Positions 25,001-47,976 of a stretch of DNA of 64,000 nucleotides are shown in pieces. A model generated the notes under the pieces. That model was not told the DNA's origin. It worked only from the letters and a program-made list of their open reading frames with translations, and did not search any database. Each line of letters begins with the position of its first letter. Positions within the stretch are counted from its first letter, which is position 1. This DNA comes from Sternotherus odoratus (Eukaryota; Chordata; Testudines; Kinosternidae), in contig JAVMKO010000021.1 of assembly GCA_032164245.1 (NCBI GenBank), positions 13,708,285 to 13,772,284 on the forward strand. The letters are read 5' to 3'. The position numbers were made by a program, and so were the translations under genes.

Positions 25001-27788
25001 TATATTTCTATAGACTCTGTCCTCCTGAAGGATCTCCCGGCACTTTAACACACGGAGACCACAATTCGGCTGCTGCCCCATGCATGGGATTCCCGCTCAC
25101 TTCAAGAGCAGATCAGTGTGCCATGCTGTGCAGAATCAGGCCAACTGACAAACTAATATGCTAATTTCCACCATGAAAAGGCAGCCCCCAGTGGAATGGA
25201 AAGTAGCTGCGCTTTCACAGTGGCGCACCTCTGTTTAGGAAAAAAAGGTTCAGACAACTCCTCTATCCAGTGAGCACTGGGGAGGGCGTTTACACGGACA
25301 ATGTACCTGAACAGGAACGTGGACTGGCCATAAGAAGGTTGGGTAACAAGTGGGAGCTAGTGGGTTTTTTATATGAAGGGTGCAAAGGTGACGCAATTCA
25401 AAGGGAAGGTTTCCTTTCTGCACACCTGTGATACAGAGAGATGAACGCCTGGAAATGTGGTAGAATGTCCGTCACCTTAACAGCTGCTGGGAGGTGCCAT
25501 TAACTGGACATCGGGTTGGCAGTAATGGATTGTCAATTATACCATTTCCACCCCAAGGTACAAGTCACGGCCATGTGTGTTGAATGAGCAGAAAGTTCCG
25601 TGCAAATTGCAACACCTTGTGTCGTCCACTAGGTGGAAGGCTGCGCACACACACCTGCTGATTGGGAACTTCCACGGGTCACTTGTGGTTTTACAATCAA
25701 TTTCAATCACTTTGCCAAACAAACGCTCCTCAAAGGGCTCAATGCAGCCAGGTTTCCCCACATGCTCTGCTCAGCTGCAGAGTCAAATCACTGAGTCCTG
25801 GGCCTCAGGAAGGGGCTGTAGAAAGTTTACCGGGTCCGACCCTGAAGTCAGCTCTGATAGACGGGAGAGCTCATGTCGCTGCTCTTGGTGGCTTGGTCGT
25901 GACCTGGTTTATCTTCTCCTACCTCTCTGGACTTTCCTGTCCTACCCCACGTGTTCTGTTTTGAAATGAATGCATAGCTTGGTTAGTGCATCTATAGAAC
26001 AAGATTTCAGGACTGTCATTCTGTGGGTGACACTGAAGCCTTGAACGTCTGCGGAGTTAGTGTCAGTGTTAGTGACACAATGGAAACAGCTACAAGCCTG
26101 GCCGAGGGCTCTCGGGTTATTGCCAAGTTCCATCATCACTGGGATTTGGTTTAAGTTTTGGGGCTTTTCGACACTTTGCAAATGATGCCTGACAACAGCC
26201 AGGTTGTCACCTCGTTATCAGAGAACAGGGAAAGGCTCTTGGGAGCCTGTTGTGTTGTAAGCCAGGAGTCAGTTCACAGCACTGATCAGGCCAGAAGTGC
26301 TGCTCTGCTCAGTAACTGCTGGGTGCGGTTGTGTTGGGGAGGTGGCACAAAGAAGCCAGCAGAAGCTCCCTGGTTACACAATTGGTTCTAGTCTAGGGGC
26401 TGCTGAATGTTCCAGATACTAAAGACCCCCTGCTCATATAGGAACAGCTGACACCCGGGAACACTCCAGCCTCACCCCGCACACTGAATGTTCTGCCTAG
26501 GGACTGGCTACTGCAGCTCTATGCCACCGAGGGACTCCCCCACCCCGTGGGAATCCCCCGGTGGGAAAAGGAAGAAAGACTCTGGCCTGGCAGATGTGAC
26601 CATGTGAAACATGCCTAAATGAGATGTTATCGGCCTCTCTGTGCCTCTGCTCTCCACCGCCATGGCTATGGGGCCGATAAGAATCTTGTGCTGCCAAACT
26701 CTAGACATGAGCAAAGCCACAATGAACTGGGTCTGGTTAGCAATCGTTCCGCCTTCACTGTGAGGAGACTGGCAATCAGCTCCCAGTCCCGCATGCCAGC
26801 TCCAGGCCCGGTTGTGCTGACACAGACTGAGTCATGTCTGATAGTACGTCCCGCCCACTGCCTCTGACATCAGGCACAGGGAGGGGGAGATCTACTTACT
26901 GTATTTACATTCCTGCCCCCGGAGACACACATCCGGTCTGTGGGAGGGCCCTGGGGTGGGCAGCAGTGAAGCACCATTACTCAAGCAGACGCCCGCTTCG
27001 CCCAGTCGCAGCAGACACTAAGCGGGACTCACAGGCCCTCTTCGTCTGGCAAGCATCGTCATGAGAAGGAATCAAGAGTTTCTGAAACTCCAGCGCTGCT
27101 CTGGGCAAGAGGGATGGGTTTGGGGCTAGCACATTGGCAGGGAGTCACCACCTTTAAGGCTGCAAAGGACCCGTCTGAGCTCCTGCGTAGTACAGACCAG
27201 ACATTCCACTCCGTGAAGGCAGCATTGGCAGAGTTATGTGTCCCTTCTGTGGAAGTAACGCTATCCAGCCCATGACGAGAGGACAGGCCTGCAGCCTAGC
27301 CATAAACAAATATGGATATTCTCAGCTGTAAGACGTTTTGTATTTCCCAACTTGGTTCCCCCGCTACTGCTCCCCTCTGTATGCAGGCATGGATGAGTCA
27401 AAGATTAGGTGACAGGGCCCAGACAGTGAGGAAGGAATGTGTCACAAGTTGCCAGGTGAAAGCATGTCTCCATGACTCACGCACTGAGGAGTTCCTGTTC
27501 TCAGGGCTGGAGATGAAACATAACAAACCGCAAGCAAACAGTGTAGGGCTACAGGCCTGTTTGCTTAGGCAAAATTCTACACTTCAGGTAGCTGGTTCCT
27601 GTGGGTGACTAACTCAGGTGAAACACAATACTTAGCCTCTCCTTCCTTTCCTTCCATCAGTGAGCCAACCTCTGCTTCCGCCACACTCCATGCACACACC
27701 TGAAGTCCACAGTCCTTCCTCAGCCGGGGCAGCACTTACTCATGCGAACAGTCCCGGTCAAGTCAGGGTGTCAGTGGGGCAGGATCAG
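22021..27788. other. Gene-free stretch
   Basis: Mostly unique moderately GC-rich sequence. ORFs up to 165 aa (23829-24326) occur on both strands but none shows a known domain or exon structure. There is a poly-G run near 24,715. No RNA gene is recognised. Confidence 0.5.
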
Positions 27789-27800
27789 TCCCTTCTCAGG

Positions 27801-28784
27801 AATCAGAGAGGTAGCCGTGTTAGTCTGGAATAGCAAAGGAAACAAAATCTTGTGGCACCTTAAAGACTAACTATAAAGTTTTGAAGCATGAGCTTTCGTG
27901 GGCTAATACCCACTTGCATCCGACGAAGTTAGGGTGACCAGATCACCACAACAACATATCGGGACACATGGGGGGGGGGGGTTGTTGAGGAGCGGGCCAG
28001 GCAGCCCCCCACCCACCCCATGCGTCACCAGCACGGCCGCTCCCCCCCTCAGTTGGTGGCTCAGAGACCCTCTCAGTTCCCCGCCACAGGTCAGCGGCGT
28101 AGTCCCCCCCCCCTGTGGCCTGGGGCAGCCCCCCCACCGCTGATCGGTGGCACAGGCCCCCTCCCCAGCTCCAGCCACAGCCTTCCTGCTGCAGATCAGC
28201 GGCGCTGCCAGCGCATGCCCCCCTCCCCCAGCTCCGGGGCCGGGCGCAGCACCCCCTGCCATGGTTTGGCAGCTCCGAGCCCCCGCCTGGCTCCAGTTCC
28301 GGGCGAACCCCCCAGCGCCGCGGATTGCAGCGCAGCTCAGGGCCCCTGCCTGGCTCCAGTGCCAGGCGAACCCCCCAGCACCGCAGATTGCGGCGCAGCT
28401 GCACAGGGCCCTTCACCCAACTCCGACCGTCTACCTGGAGCGGAGGAGGAGAGCCAGGGACTGTTTGCAAGCCCCACCCCTGCAACAAGACCTCGCCACC
28501 TCTGTGTCTGCCTGGGACCAACTAGCAAGCTCCTGCTGGAGCTGCCCCAGGCAGAGAAGTGGTGAGCGGCGCCCTGAGTTCCCCGAACTTCCCTCGGTCA
28601 CAAATATCGGGACAAAGGGTGTCCTGACCGAGGTAAGGTCGGGACGCAGGACAAGACCCCTAAAATCGGGACTATCCCGATAAAATCGGGACATCTGGTC
28701 ACCCTAGACGAAGTGGGTATTAGCCCACGAAAGCTCATGCTTCAAAACTTTATAGTTAGTCTTTAAGGTGCCACAAGATTTTGT
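27801..28784. mobile_element. Palindromic Penelope-like insertion with 12-bp target duplication
   Basis: Two copies of the PLE terminal block lie head to head: antisense at 27801-27915 and sense at 27916-27929 plus 28707-28784. The unit is flanked by a perfect 12-bp direct repeat TCCCTTCTCAGG (27789-27800 and 28785-28796), so the inverted dimer inserted as one event. Removing the internal hAT restores a continuous palindrome. The antisense arm starts at AAGTGGG and lacks the CCGACGA core. The sense arm has it. Confidence 0.85.
27930..28706. mobile_element. Non-autonomous hAT element, 777 bp, GC-rich interior
   Basis: It begins TAGGGTGACCAGAT and ends ATCTGGTCACCCTA (14-bp terminal inverted repeats), flanked by a perfect 8-bp duplication GACGAAGT (27922-27929 and 28707-28714). 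Further CGGGACA/TGTCCCG words near the right end match the smaller copies. The interior is strongly GC-rich and gives long overlapping ORFs on both strands (up to 192 aa), but none resembles a hAT transposase. The interior may be captured DNA. Confidence 0.85.
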
Positions 28785-28796
28785 TCCCTTCTCAGG

Positions 28797-31700
28797 AGCT
28801 CTACAGAACGCTTTGCCCAACACTCTGAACTTGGAGCAGAGCAAGCCTCCACCTCTGCAGTGACTCAGAGCAGGACTGGGGGCACTGCTCTAGCTGCCTT
28901 GTTTCGGTTACAATCCCACTTCCCTATGCTCAGATCAGAGACACTAACAAACTTGTCCCCACCAAGTTGCTTGAGAGTCTCCACACCTGAGATCTCTCTC
29001 CTATGTCCCTCTGGTTGGATTTTCTTTACAGACCCCTTGGTCATTTTTTAACACAAGTCCTCTAGGGCCTCTGTTGACAGAGAGGTATCAGAACTCATCG
29101 ATCATTATCCCCTTCGTTCAGTTATTTCAGGGATGCTGCATTTTCATTTTCTCAGAACAAAAAGGTTCCATTTCCTAGAAGGATTTGGTTTTTCTAAAGG
29201 ACAGTGCTCAGGGACCAGCACAAATCCTCATCTCCTCCAGTTATGCTGATTGGGCCGAAATATCCCGTGATCTAGTGAAATCTCATTTAAACAATCAAAT
29301 ATTTGTTCAACTAAAACTGTGTTCTATGATGCCTTTAGCTCTGCACTACTAACATCTCCTAGGAGTCTCAAAGCATATAGTATATCCATGATTAGAAGCA
29401 CTGCAGCTACCCACAGGGATATTTCTGTTGGAGGCTATAGCTGATATTTTGCAGGAGATGAGCAGCATGTAGGAAGGAGGTAGCACAACAATATGGTGGC
29501 TGGTGTTAGAGGGACACTTGTGCAACCAGTTTGTTTCCCCCACCACCAATTATTAGCAGAGTGTGTTGCTCGCATGGGCTTTCTGCTCTTTACCTCCACT
29601 GCATTATATTGCCAATTACCCAGTGAGTCCGGGAGATTTCTCTGCTTCAGAAAAAGTCATTGCTTGGAGAGCACAAGATCCAAATACTTGATAAACAGGT
29701 TTACAAGACAAAATAAATGCCAACTGGGCAGCTCTGCGTGCTGAAGTCCTCTGACTAACCACAGTCAAGTCGGACCTGGCAATGGCAGGGCTGGCTTTCT
29801 CCAAATGCTGTCTCCTGCCAATGTGCTAGCTCAGAACGTAAAGAGGACTCCTGCTAGAGGGAGCAGGGGGCTCAGTCTCTGTGACCCATTCAGTCTGTGG
29901 ACTCTCAGCCAAGATGGTCAATAAAGGGACTAGTAAACATCATTCACATGGTGGAGTTGAGGGCTTAGGAACTGGACTGAGTTCGGAGTGTTGCTTGCTA
30001 CTATGTCCTTTGGCCCCTGGCTGCACTGGGGGACGGTTAATACATTAAAGCAATTGTTACAATACTTGATGCTTTCCATCTCCACAACACTTTGATTTAT
30101 TAACCTCCAAACCCGGGTGTGGTAGCTCAGTATCCTCATCCCTATTAGATTGACTTGGAATTCACAGGCTCAAACTGCTGCTCCAAAATACAAATGTAAC
30201 AGGGTCTGACCGATCCTAAGGGTTTACATTCTGTGTCCTGTTCACCTCCAACAACAACATGAATTTCTAAGGGTTAAAAAGACCTGTGAGGTGACGGCTT
30301 GATTCCTCGAGTAAGCGCATTTGAAATAACAGAGGGTGTTACTCCGAGGAAGTAAGTCAGTGCTTCTGCAGTCTAACACTTGTCACTCACAGGCCCAGAG
30401 TTTGCTATACTGAGTAGTACCTAAGGTTTTGCCTAGCCAGCTAACCTCTGGTATAGCTACAGTGGAATAAGCTATTCCATTATCACTATTCTGGCCTAGC
30501 TCTCTGTGTGGACGCTCTATTCTGAATAAAAGTGACTTTATTCTGCAATAATAACTCCACTTTGTGAGAGTGACAAGGCCTTACTCTGGAAGGAGCCCTT
30601 GAGCACTCGGGGAGTAGGGTACTACTCAGAGTGCTTGTGGAGAGCAGAATCTACTACTCCTTTATTGCCAGAGGTTAAAAAGAGAGTGAAATGTGCTGCT
30701 AGCTGCAACTGCCAGCCAGAGTAGAATCGTCTTAACAAACTGTGTGGCTTGGTGCCTAGCTTTGCTACCGCGCCCCCCTCACTCACAGGAAGCTCTTTAT
30801 CAGGAGAGGCCTGTATATGTGCATTCTGCAGGGGGGATTCCCATACACCTTTTCTTGTGAATGAAAATATGCAAAGACAGGAGATGGAAACCAGCCCTAA
30901 TGAACTTGCAACTGCCCTGGATGCAATTTACTCAATGACAGAGGCTACTTGTCAGCTCGAGGTGCACACACACATACTGGAAAAAGAGGGGCGAGTGCCT
31001 CCGCTCAGCAGCACAGCGAGGTGCATTCTGCCTCCCCAGGATACAAGGCCCTACTGCAAAAGGTCCAGAATATGGACAGGAAAACGAGACCTCTTCTTGT
31101 TTGTTCTTGAACCAACAAACAGGTTTGTGCTGCCATCGCTGGTCTGCCTCAGTCAAGAGCTCCAGCTCTGTGACCTGAAACCTCTCACGTTGGCGGTTTC
31201 TAGGAAACTCGCTTCCAGAGACCATAAGCTTCAGGGGAAGCAAAAATACCAAAACCCATCAACCTAAATTCTGCACTGGGTAAAAGTAACATGATGCAAT
31301 CCCCGTTTACCCACTTGTTTACAATTTGACCTTAGTTACATCTCCGCCTCCTAGGTACCTCAGAGGCTGTTGCTTTCCTCAGCCTCACCACGTTATGGAG
31401 GAAAGGTGCTGAGAGCTGCTGGAGAGCGGGATGTGCTGTGTGCGTCCTGCTCTCTCTGCTTGTGAGGCCAGCCATAGGCCTCCGGTCAGATCATTCACTG
31501 AGTACACAAAGCTGAGGGATGCTCCGCTAGTTTAGGTGGTTCACTGAAATACTGGTACTTTTTCAATGGCTTCCTATACATTTCAGGATTGGCTTTGTCC
31601 TTGAAACCATCCATGACCGACCACCAGCCAAGCCCATGGACTCCCCTCCTCCTCCCATTCTAGCTTCCTCCACACAACCTCAGCATTGCAGGTTCAATAG

Positions 31701-33714
31701 CGTTCTCCCTTGCAGCAGTGTCTTGTGGCCTCGTCACCTCTCTATCTTGTATCAAATCTCACAAAAGAAACTGCTTTGCCCTCTTTTCATTTCTCTCTCC
31801 CTCTGTTTATTTATCATCTAACTCTGGGAAGTGTTTGAAATACAAATAGTTGCAAAAAACAAAAACAGGAAAGCAAACTAGGCACAACACTCTCAACTTG
31901 TGCTTCCCCTCTGCTTGCCAGAAGGGGGTGCTGTTTGGTCAATTTCCTTAGGGTGCAATCTGGCTCACTGCTGTATGCCCAGTCCTATGCAATAAGCACG
32001 AACGTTTACCTACACAGAGGGGAAGAAACTGATTTTGTAATGTTTTTTCATCTCTTTTATACATAAAAAAGGCCAGAAAAAGGCCTGTACTCTTTATTTT
32101 GGGAGGTGCCTAGCAAACTTTTGGGTACTTTGATCAACAGTAATAATACCTGCTCTCATTTGCAACTTTCACCCAGCTCTTCTTAAAATGTCTCTCTAAG
32201 TTATTAAACTCAGAGTGTTACCAACTGGCCGCATGTCTGAGAATTACCAGACAAAAGGGTTTGCTCAGCTGTAGCCTTTTATTTTATTTAAAGTGAGTTT
32301 TGTAATGTGGTATTACATCACCATGGATATTACACATCACTACCGAATTTCCCTTCTAAATTGTCAGCAGTGGCTTTTGCGGTTTCTAGCCCCACCTAAC
32401 AATACAAAAGCAGCCAGGTAAAACAGTAATGGCACCCAGACAGCAAAATCTAGAGCAGACTGCCCTTAAAGAACACCAGGAAGAAGAGTTACTCTGGCTA
32501 ATGAGTACACTTGTTGCGGAGGCAAATCTTCCTTATTGTAAAATGATTTGCATAAAAACCAGTTGCTCTCAGAAAAAGACCGGTTTCTTCATCAACTGTG
32601 ATTATTCTACAAATAAATACCTTAGCCAGGTACTGGAAAGAGACCAAAGCAATGAAGGGGGAAATATCAAGCAAATATGATACTCTTTTTTCTTAAACAA
32701 TATTTCATACTCCCTTCTTTCTACCCTCTAAAAATCACATGCTTGTATAGCACACATCAAATATCTAAAAATAAATTAATTACTGATGCAAGTTTTAAAA
32801 TGCAACAAACAAATCTAAAGAGCATTGTGCTCTTTTTTCGGAAAGCAGTGGCTAAGGCTTTTTTTCAATCACTAAAATGGAATTTCACAAACTATCAAGG
32901 ACGAAATTGCCTCCTTTCTCACTTTTGCTGTGATTTCTACATGAACTTCTTGTGGAACTGGACCATTTGGTCTTGGACAAGTCTAAAATGCTTCTGTCAT
33001 AACAGTAGTTTTCCTTAGCTGGCTGCATGGTACTCTATAGAAATAATAGCACCAGTTCAGCAGGGTAAATTGTAGTCAGGGGCTTCCAGAACCCTGCCAT
33101 GTTATGTAAATGTGAAGATTTTGAAGAGACTCAAGTGTCAGAGCAATTGCATAAAAATGTAGAAAAATGGGCTGGAAAGGAGAGGCAGGAGAGAAACGTA
33201 AAGCACTTGACCTATCTCAGATATGGAGACAACAAAACACCAAAATGGGCTGAAAAACTCAAATACCCTGAACTAATGGATCACGAAACTATAGATGAAG
33301 AACAAGGACTATGTGATGGAGCAAAAGAAAGTCTAAGAATACATGCCAAGGCAACAGATGGGTCCATGTAGCTTTAGGATATAAATCTACACAGCTTGCT
33401 GGAAAAACACCTGTGGAAGATCACACAGCACCAGGAAGAGGCAACTCTGTCTCTGATTTGAAAATGCTGCTCCCTACCCCTCTCCCACAAACATGGCAGC
33501 CTCAAGCGAGGCACCTGATCTAGTCTGCTGCCTTCCAGAGCCCCACAGCTCTGACTCCCTAATGGAAACCCCTTCAAGCCAGGGGTGCAGGAGCACCCCT
33601 AGCTCCAGCACCAATGCCCCTCACTGTCCAGGGAATGGCAGCTTTGGGGACACACAGCAGAGGTCACAGCTCAGCCCTAAAACACAAGGGGAGGAGAGGG
33701 AGCCCTGTACCCTG
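28797..33714. other. Gene-free stretch upstream of ZC3H12A
   Basis: AT-rich, mostly unique DNA. Around 30,440-30,590 words such as GGAATAAGCTATTCC and TATTCTGAATAAAAGTGAC hint at an old foldback MITE. ORFs of 172 aa (30749), 113 aa (32677) and 90 aa (33099) have no domain I recognise and no splice context. Confidence 0.45.
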
Positions 33715-34146
33715 CCCCAATGTGTGTGTGTACGGGGGAGAGGGATCCCTGTACACCCACCCCATTTCAATGGGTCTGGGGGAAGGGGTGTCGTGGTCCC
33801 TTGCTGTGTCTGGGGAAATGGGGGTTCCTGCCCCCAATGTGTGTGGGGGGAGAAGGATCCCTGTACCCCCACCCCATTTCAATGGGTCTGGGGGAAGGGG
33901 TGTCGTGGTCCCTTGCTGTGTCTGGGAAAATGGGGGTTCCTGCCCCCAATGTGTGTGGGGGGAGAAGGATCCCTGTACCCCCACCCCATTTCAATGGGTC
34001 TGGGGGAAGGGGTGTCATGTTCCCTTGCTGTGTCTGGGGGAATGGGGGTTCCTGCCCCCAATGTGTGTGTGTGTGGGGGGAGAGGGATCCCTGTACCCCC
34101 ACCCCATTTCAATGGGTCTGGGGGAAGGGGGCTCCTGTCCCAGTAT
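33715..34146. repeat. 112-bp minisatellite, about four copies, just upstream of promoter
   Basis: Copies begin at about 33715, 33831, 33943 and 34055, spaced 116, 112 and 112 bp, with the last one partial. Each holds an AATGTGTGTG run, GGATCCCTGTACMCCCACCC, CATTTCAATGGGTCTGGGGG and TTGCTGTGTCTGGG. Because 112 is not a multiple of three, the same peptide reappears in all three frames. This explains the 395-aa, 251-aa and 193-aa ORFs and argues against coding. The copies are close to identical, so the array is young or homogenised. Confidence 0.95.
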
Positions 34147-34249
34147 GTGGCTGGCTGTACCCCCCCCCCCCAAAGTCTGGGAGGAAGGGGGCTCCACCAG
34201 GCCCCAGGGGGAGAACGGGGGCTCCTCAGCCGGCCGCGCCGCGCCCCAC

Positions 34250-34410
34250 GGGCCTGCCCAGGCCGCGGGGTGGGGCGGGGCAGGCCGGGCGCGGCGGATG
34301 AGGAAGCGGCCGCGGCTCCTCCCCGCCCCGCTTCCGCGTTGCCACCTGCCGGGCCCGGGCCGGGTATAAAGCGGCGGCCTCGGCCCAGCGTGCCCGGCCC
34401 CGCCGCCCAT
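34250..34410 (+). promoter_or_regulatory. ZC3H12A: ZC3H12A core promoter: CpG-rich with GC boxes and TATA box
   Basis: The block is extremely rich in CG dinucleotides and holds Sp1-type GC boxes (GGGGCGGGG about 34,270; CCCCGCCCC about 34,320). A good TATA box TATAAA sits at 34365-34370, which would place transcription start near 34,395-34,400. It is followed by a consensus splice donor at 34441. Assignment to ZC3H12A is from position and strand, as the next + strand gene starts 1.2 kb downstream. Confidence 0.75.
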
Positions 34411-34440
34411 GGACCCTCCGCGGCGCGCCGCGCCAGGCCG
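34395..34440 (+). other. ZC3H12A: ZC3H12A predicted non-coding exon 1 (with start of uORF1)
   Basis: This is predicted from the TATA-derived start and the strong donor G|GTGAGT at 34440/34441. It contains an ATG at 34409 (CGCCCATGG). Joined to the predicted acceptor at 35384 it gives a 14-codon upstream ORF ending at TAG 35395-35397, so this ATG cannot start the main protein. The 5' end is not visible from sequence alone. Confidence 0.55.
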
Positions 34441-34693
34441 GTGAGTCGCGCCGGGCCCGGGCCCGGGCCCGTTCGCCCCCAAAGCGGCGGGTGGCCCGGA
34501 GGGGGTCAGTGGTGGGTACGGCCGGGGGGGCGGGAGGGGTTAACCCCCCAGTTGCGGGGGGGGCATATTTGCCTTATTCCTTGTTCTCCTGCCCCCCCCC
34601 CCGGGAACAGAGCCCCCCCTGCTGCCGAAGTACAGGCCGGGGTGCGGGGGGGGGCTCAAGGTCACCCCACAAGTCCCTAGGCGGGGGGACGAA

Positions 34694-34779
34694 GATGTGG
34701 GGGGTAATAGGAGCCTACATAAGAAAAAGCCCCAAATATCAGGACTGTCCCTATAACATCGGGACTTCTGGTCACCCTA
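34694..34779. mobile_element. Partial hAT element (GGTGACCAGAT type) in intron 1
   Basis: GGTAATAGGAGCCTACATAAG, AGCCCCAAATATCAGGACTG and the terminus TTCTGGTCACCCTA match the 123-bp copy at 9990 in reverse orientation. The far terminus is not identifiable, so the copy is truncated or merged with G-rich DNA. Confidence 0.65.
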
Positions 34780-34867
34780 ATTTAGGGCACGTTTTAGCTC
34801 AGGCCTGGTAGCTAAGGGGCTGTAGGGCTGCCCCCCTTGGAAGGGTGGAGCCCAGACAAGGAGGTTG

Positions 34868-35085
34868 CATGGAGCACAGGACCAGGAATCTGCGTCCTGA
34901 TTCCACATCCGTTGTTGACCCTCCCTCCATGACTTCGCACAAGTTGCTCAGCCTTAGTCTCAGTTTTCCCACCTGTATCAGGACTAATAACAGACCCTAC
35001 CTTCTAGGGATGTGTATGGGGCTTAATCCCTTAACATTTGTGGGGCACTTTGAAGGTGAAAAGTGCTATTTACGTGCTAAGAGTG
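34868..35085 (+). repeat. MIR SINE in intron 1
   Basis: ATGGAGCACAGGACCAGGAA, CACAAGTTGCTCAGCCTTAG, CTCAGTTTTCCCACCTGTAT and GTGGGGCACTTTGAAGGTGA follow the MIR consensus order in sense orientation. Confidence 0.75.
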
Positions 35086-35384
35086 ATGTTGCACATCCCA
35101 AAAGCCGTGGCATATGTGACCATTTTAACAAGTTCCTCTGATGGGCTATAGGAAGGTGATACCCTATTTTGCCAAACGCTGTATGAAATGGAGTGCAAGC
35201 AATCTGCGTGTCAGCAAGGTATTGGGGGATGGGATTTCTAAAGCTTTCTTAATTCTTGTGATGTGCTTTGGAAACATAAACATGAAGTATCAATGAAAGG
35301 ATTTCCAGAGTTCTTGAGTAGCTGAGCCACAAAGAATTTGAAGAATGTTGATGTGAAAATGTTCTTGCATTTCCTTTATTTTAG

Positions 35385-35565
35385 ATCAAGTCTTTAGGAA
35401 TTAACAATCACTATATTGATTCACAGATACTGGGTGTAAATGAAGAACAGAACTTGCCTGAGGAAAATTATGAATTTGGACAGTATTTCTTCTGCTCTGG
35501 GTTTTCCCAGCCAGAGTGAGATGCTTCCAGTTGGCAAACATTAAGTTGCTCCGTTTGACAGAAGC
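35385..35565 (+). other. ZC3H12A: ZC3H12A 5' leader part of exon 2, with uORF2
   Basis: The predicted acceptor is TTCCTTTATTTTAG at 35371-35384. A 34-codon uORF runs from ATG 35440 to TAA 35542-35544, in the same frame as the main ORF and ending 21 nt before its ATG. Its start context is weak (T at -3). The in-frame TAA shows that the main protein cannot start upstream of 35566 within this exon. Confidence 0.6.

Positions 35566-47976
<12,411 letters not shown>

Noticed and set aside
27943..28683. Long proline/alanine-rich ORFs on both strands (up to 192 aa)
   Set aside because: They lie within a non-autonomous hAT element with high GC content, overlap in all frames, and show no transposase motif.
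30749..31267. 172-aa ORF
   Set aside because: No recognisable family, no splice-site context, low-information composition. A chance ORF is the simplest explanation.
33099..33371. 90-aa charged ORF (Lys/Glu-rich)
   Set aside because: The composition looks protein-like, but I recognise no family and see no flanking splice sites or promoter. It could be an old retrocopy fragment; not supportable.
33493..34680. 395-aa ORF (and 251-, 193-aa neighbours) before ZC3H12A
   Set aside because: It is produced by a 112-bp tandem repeat, with the same peptide appearing in all three frames, followed by a GC-rich promoter. No domain, and it runs across the TATA box and a splice donor.
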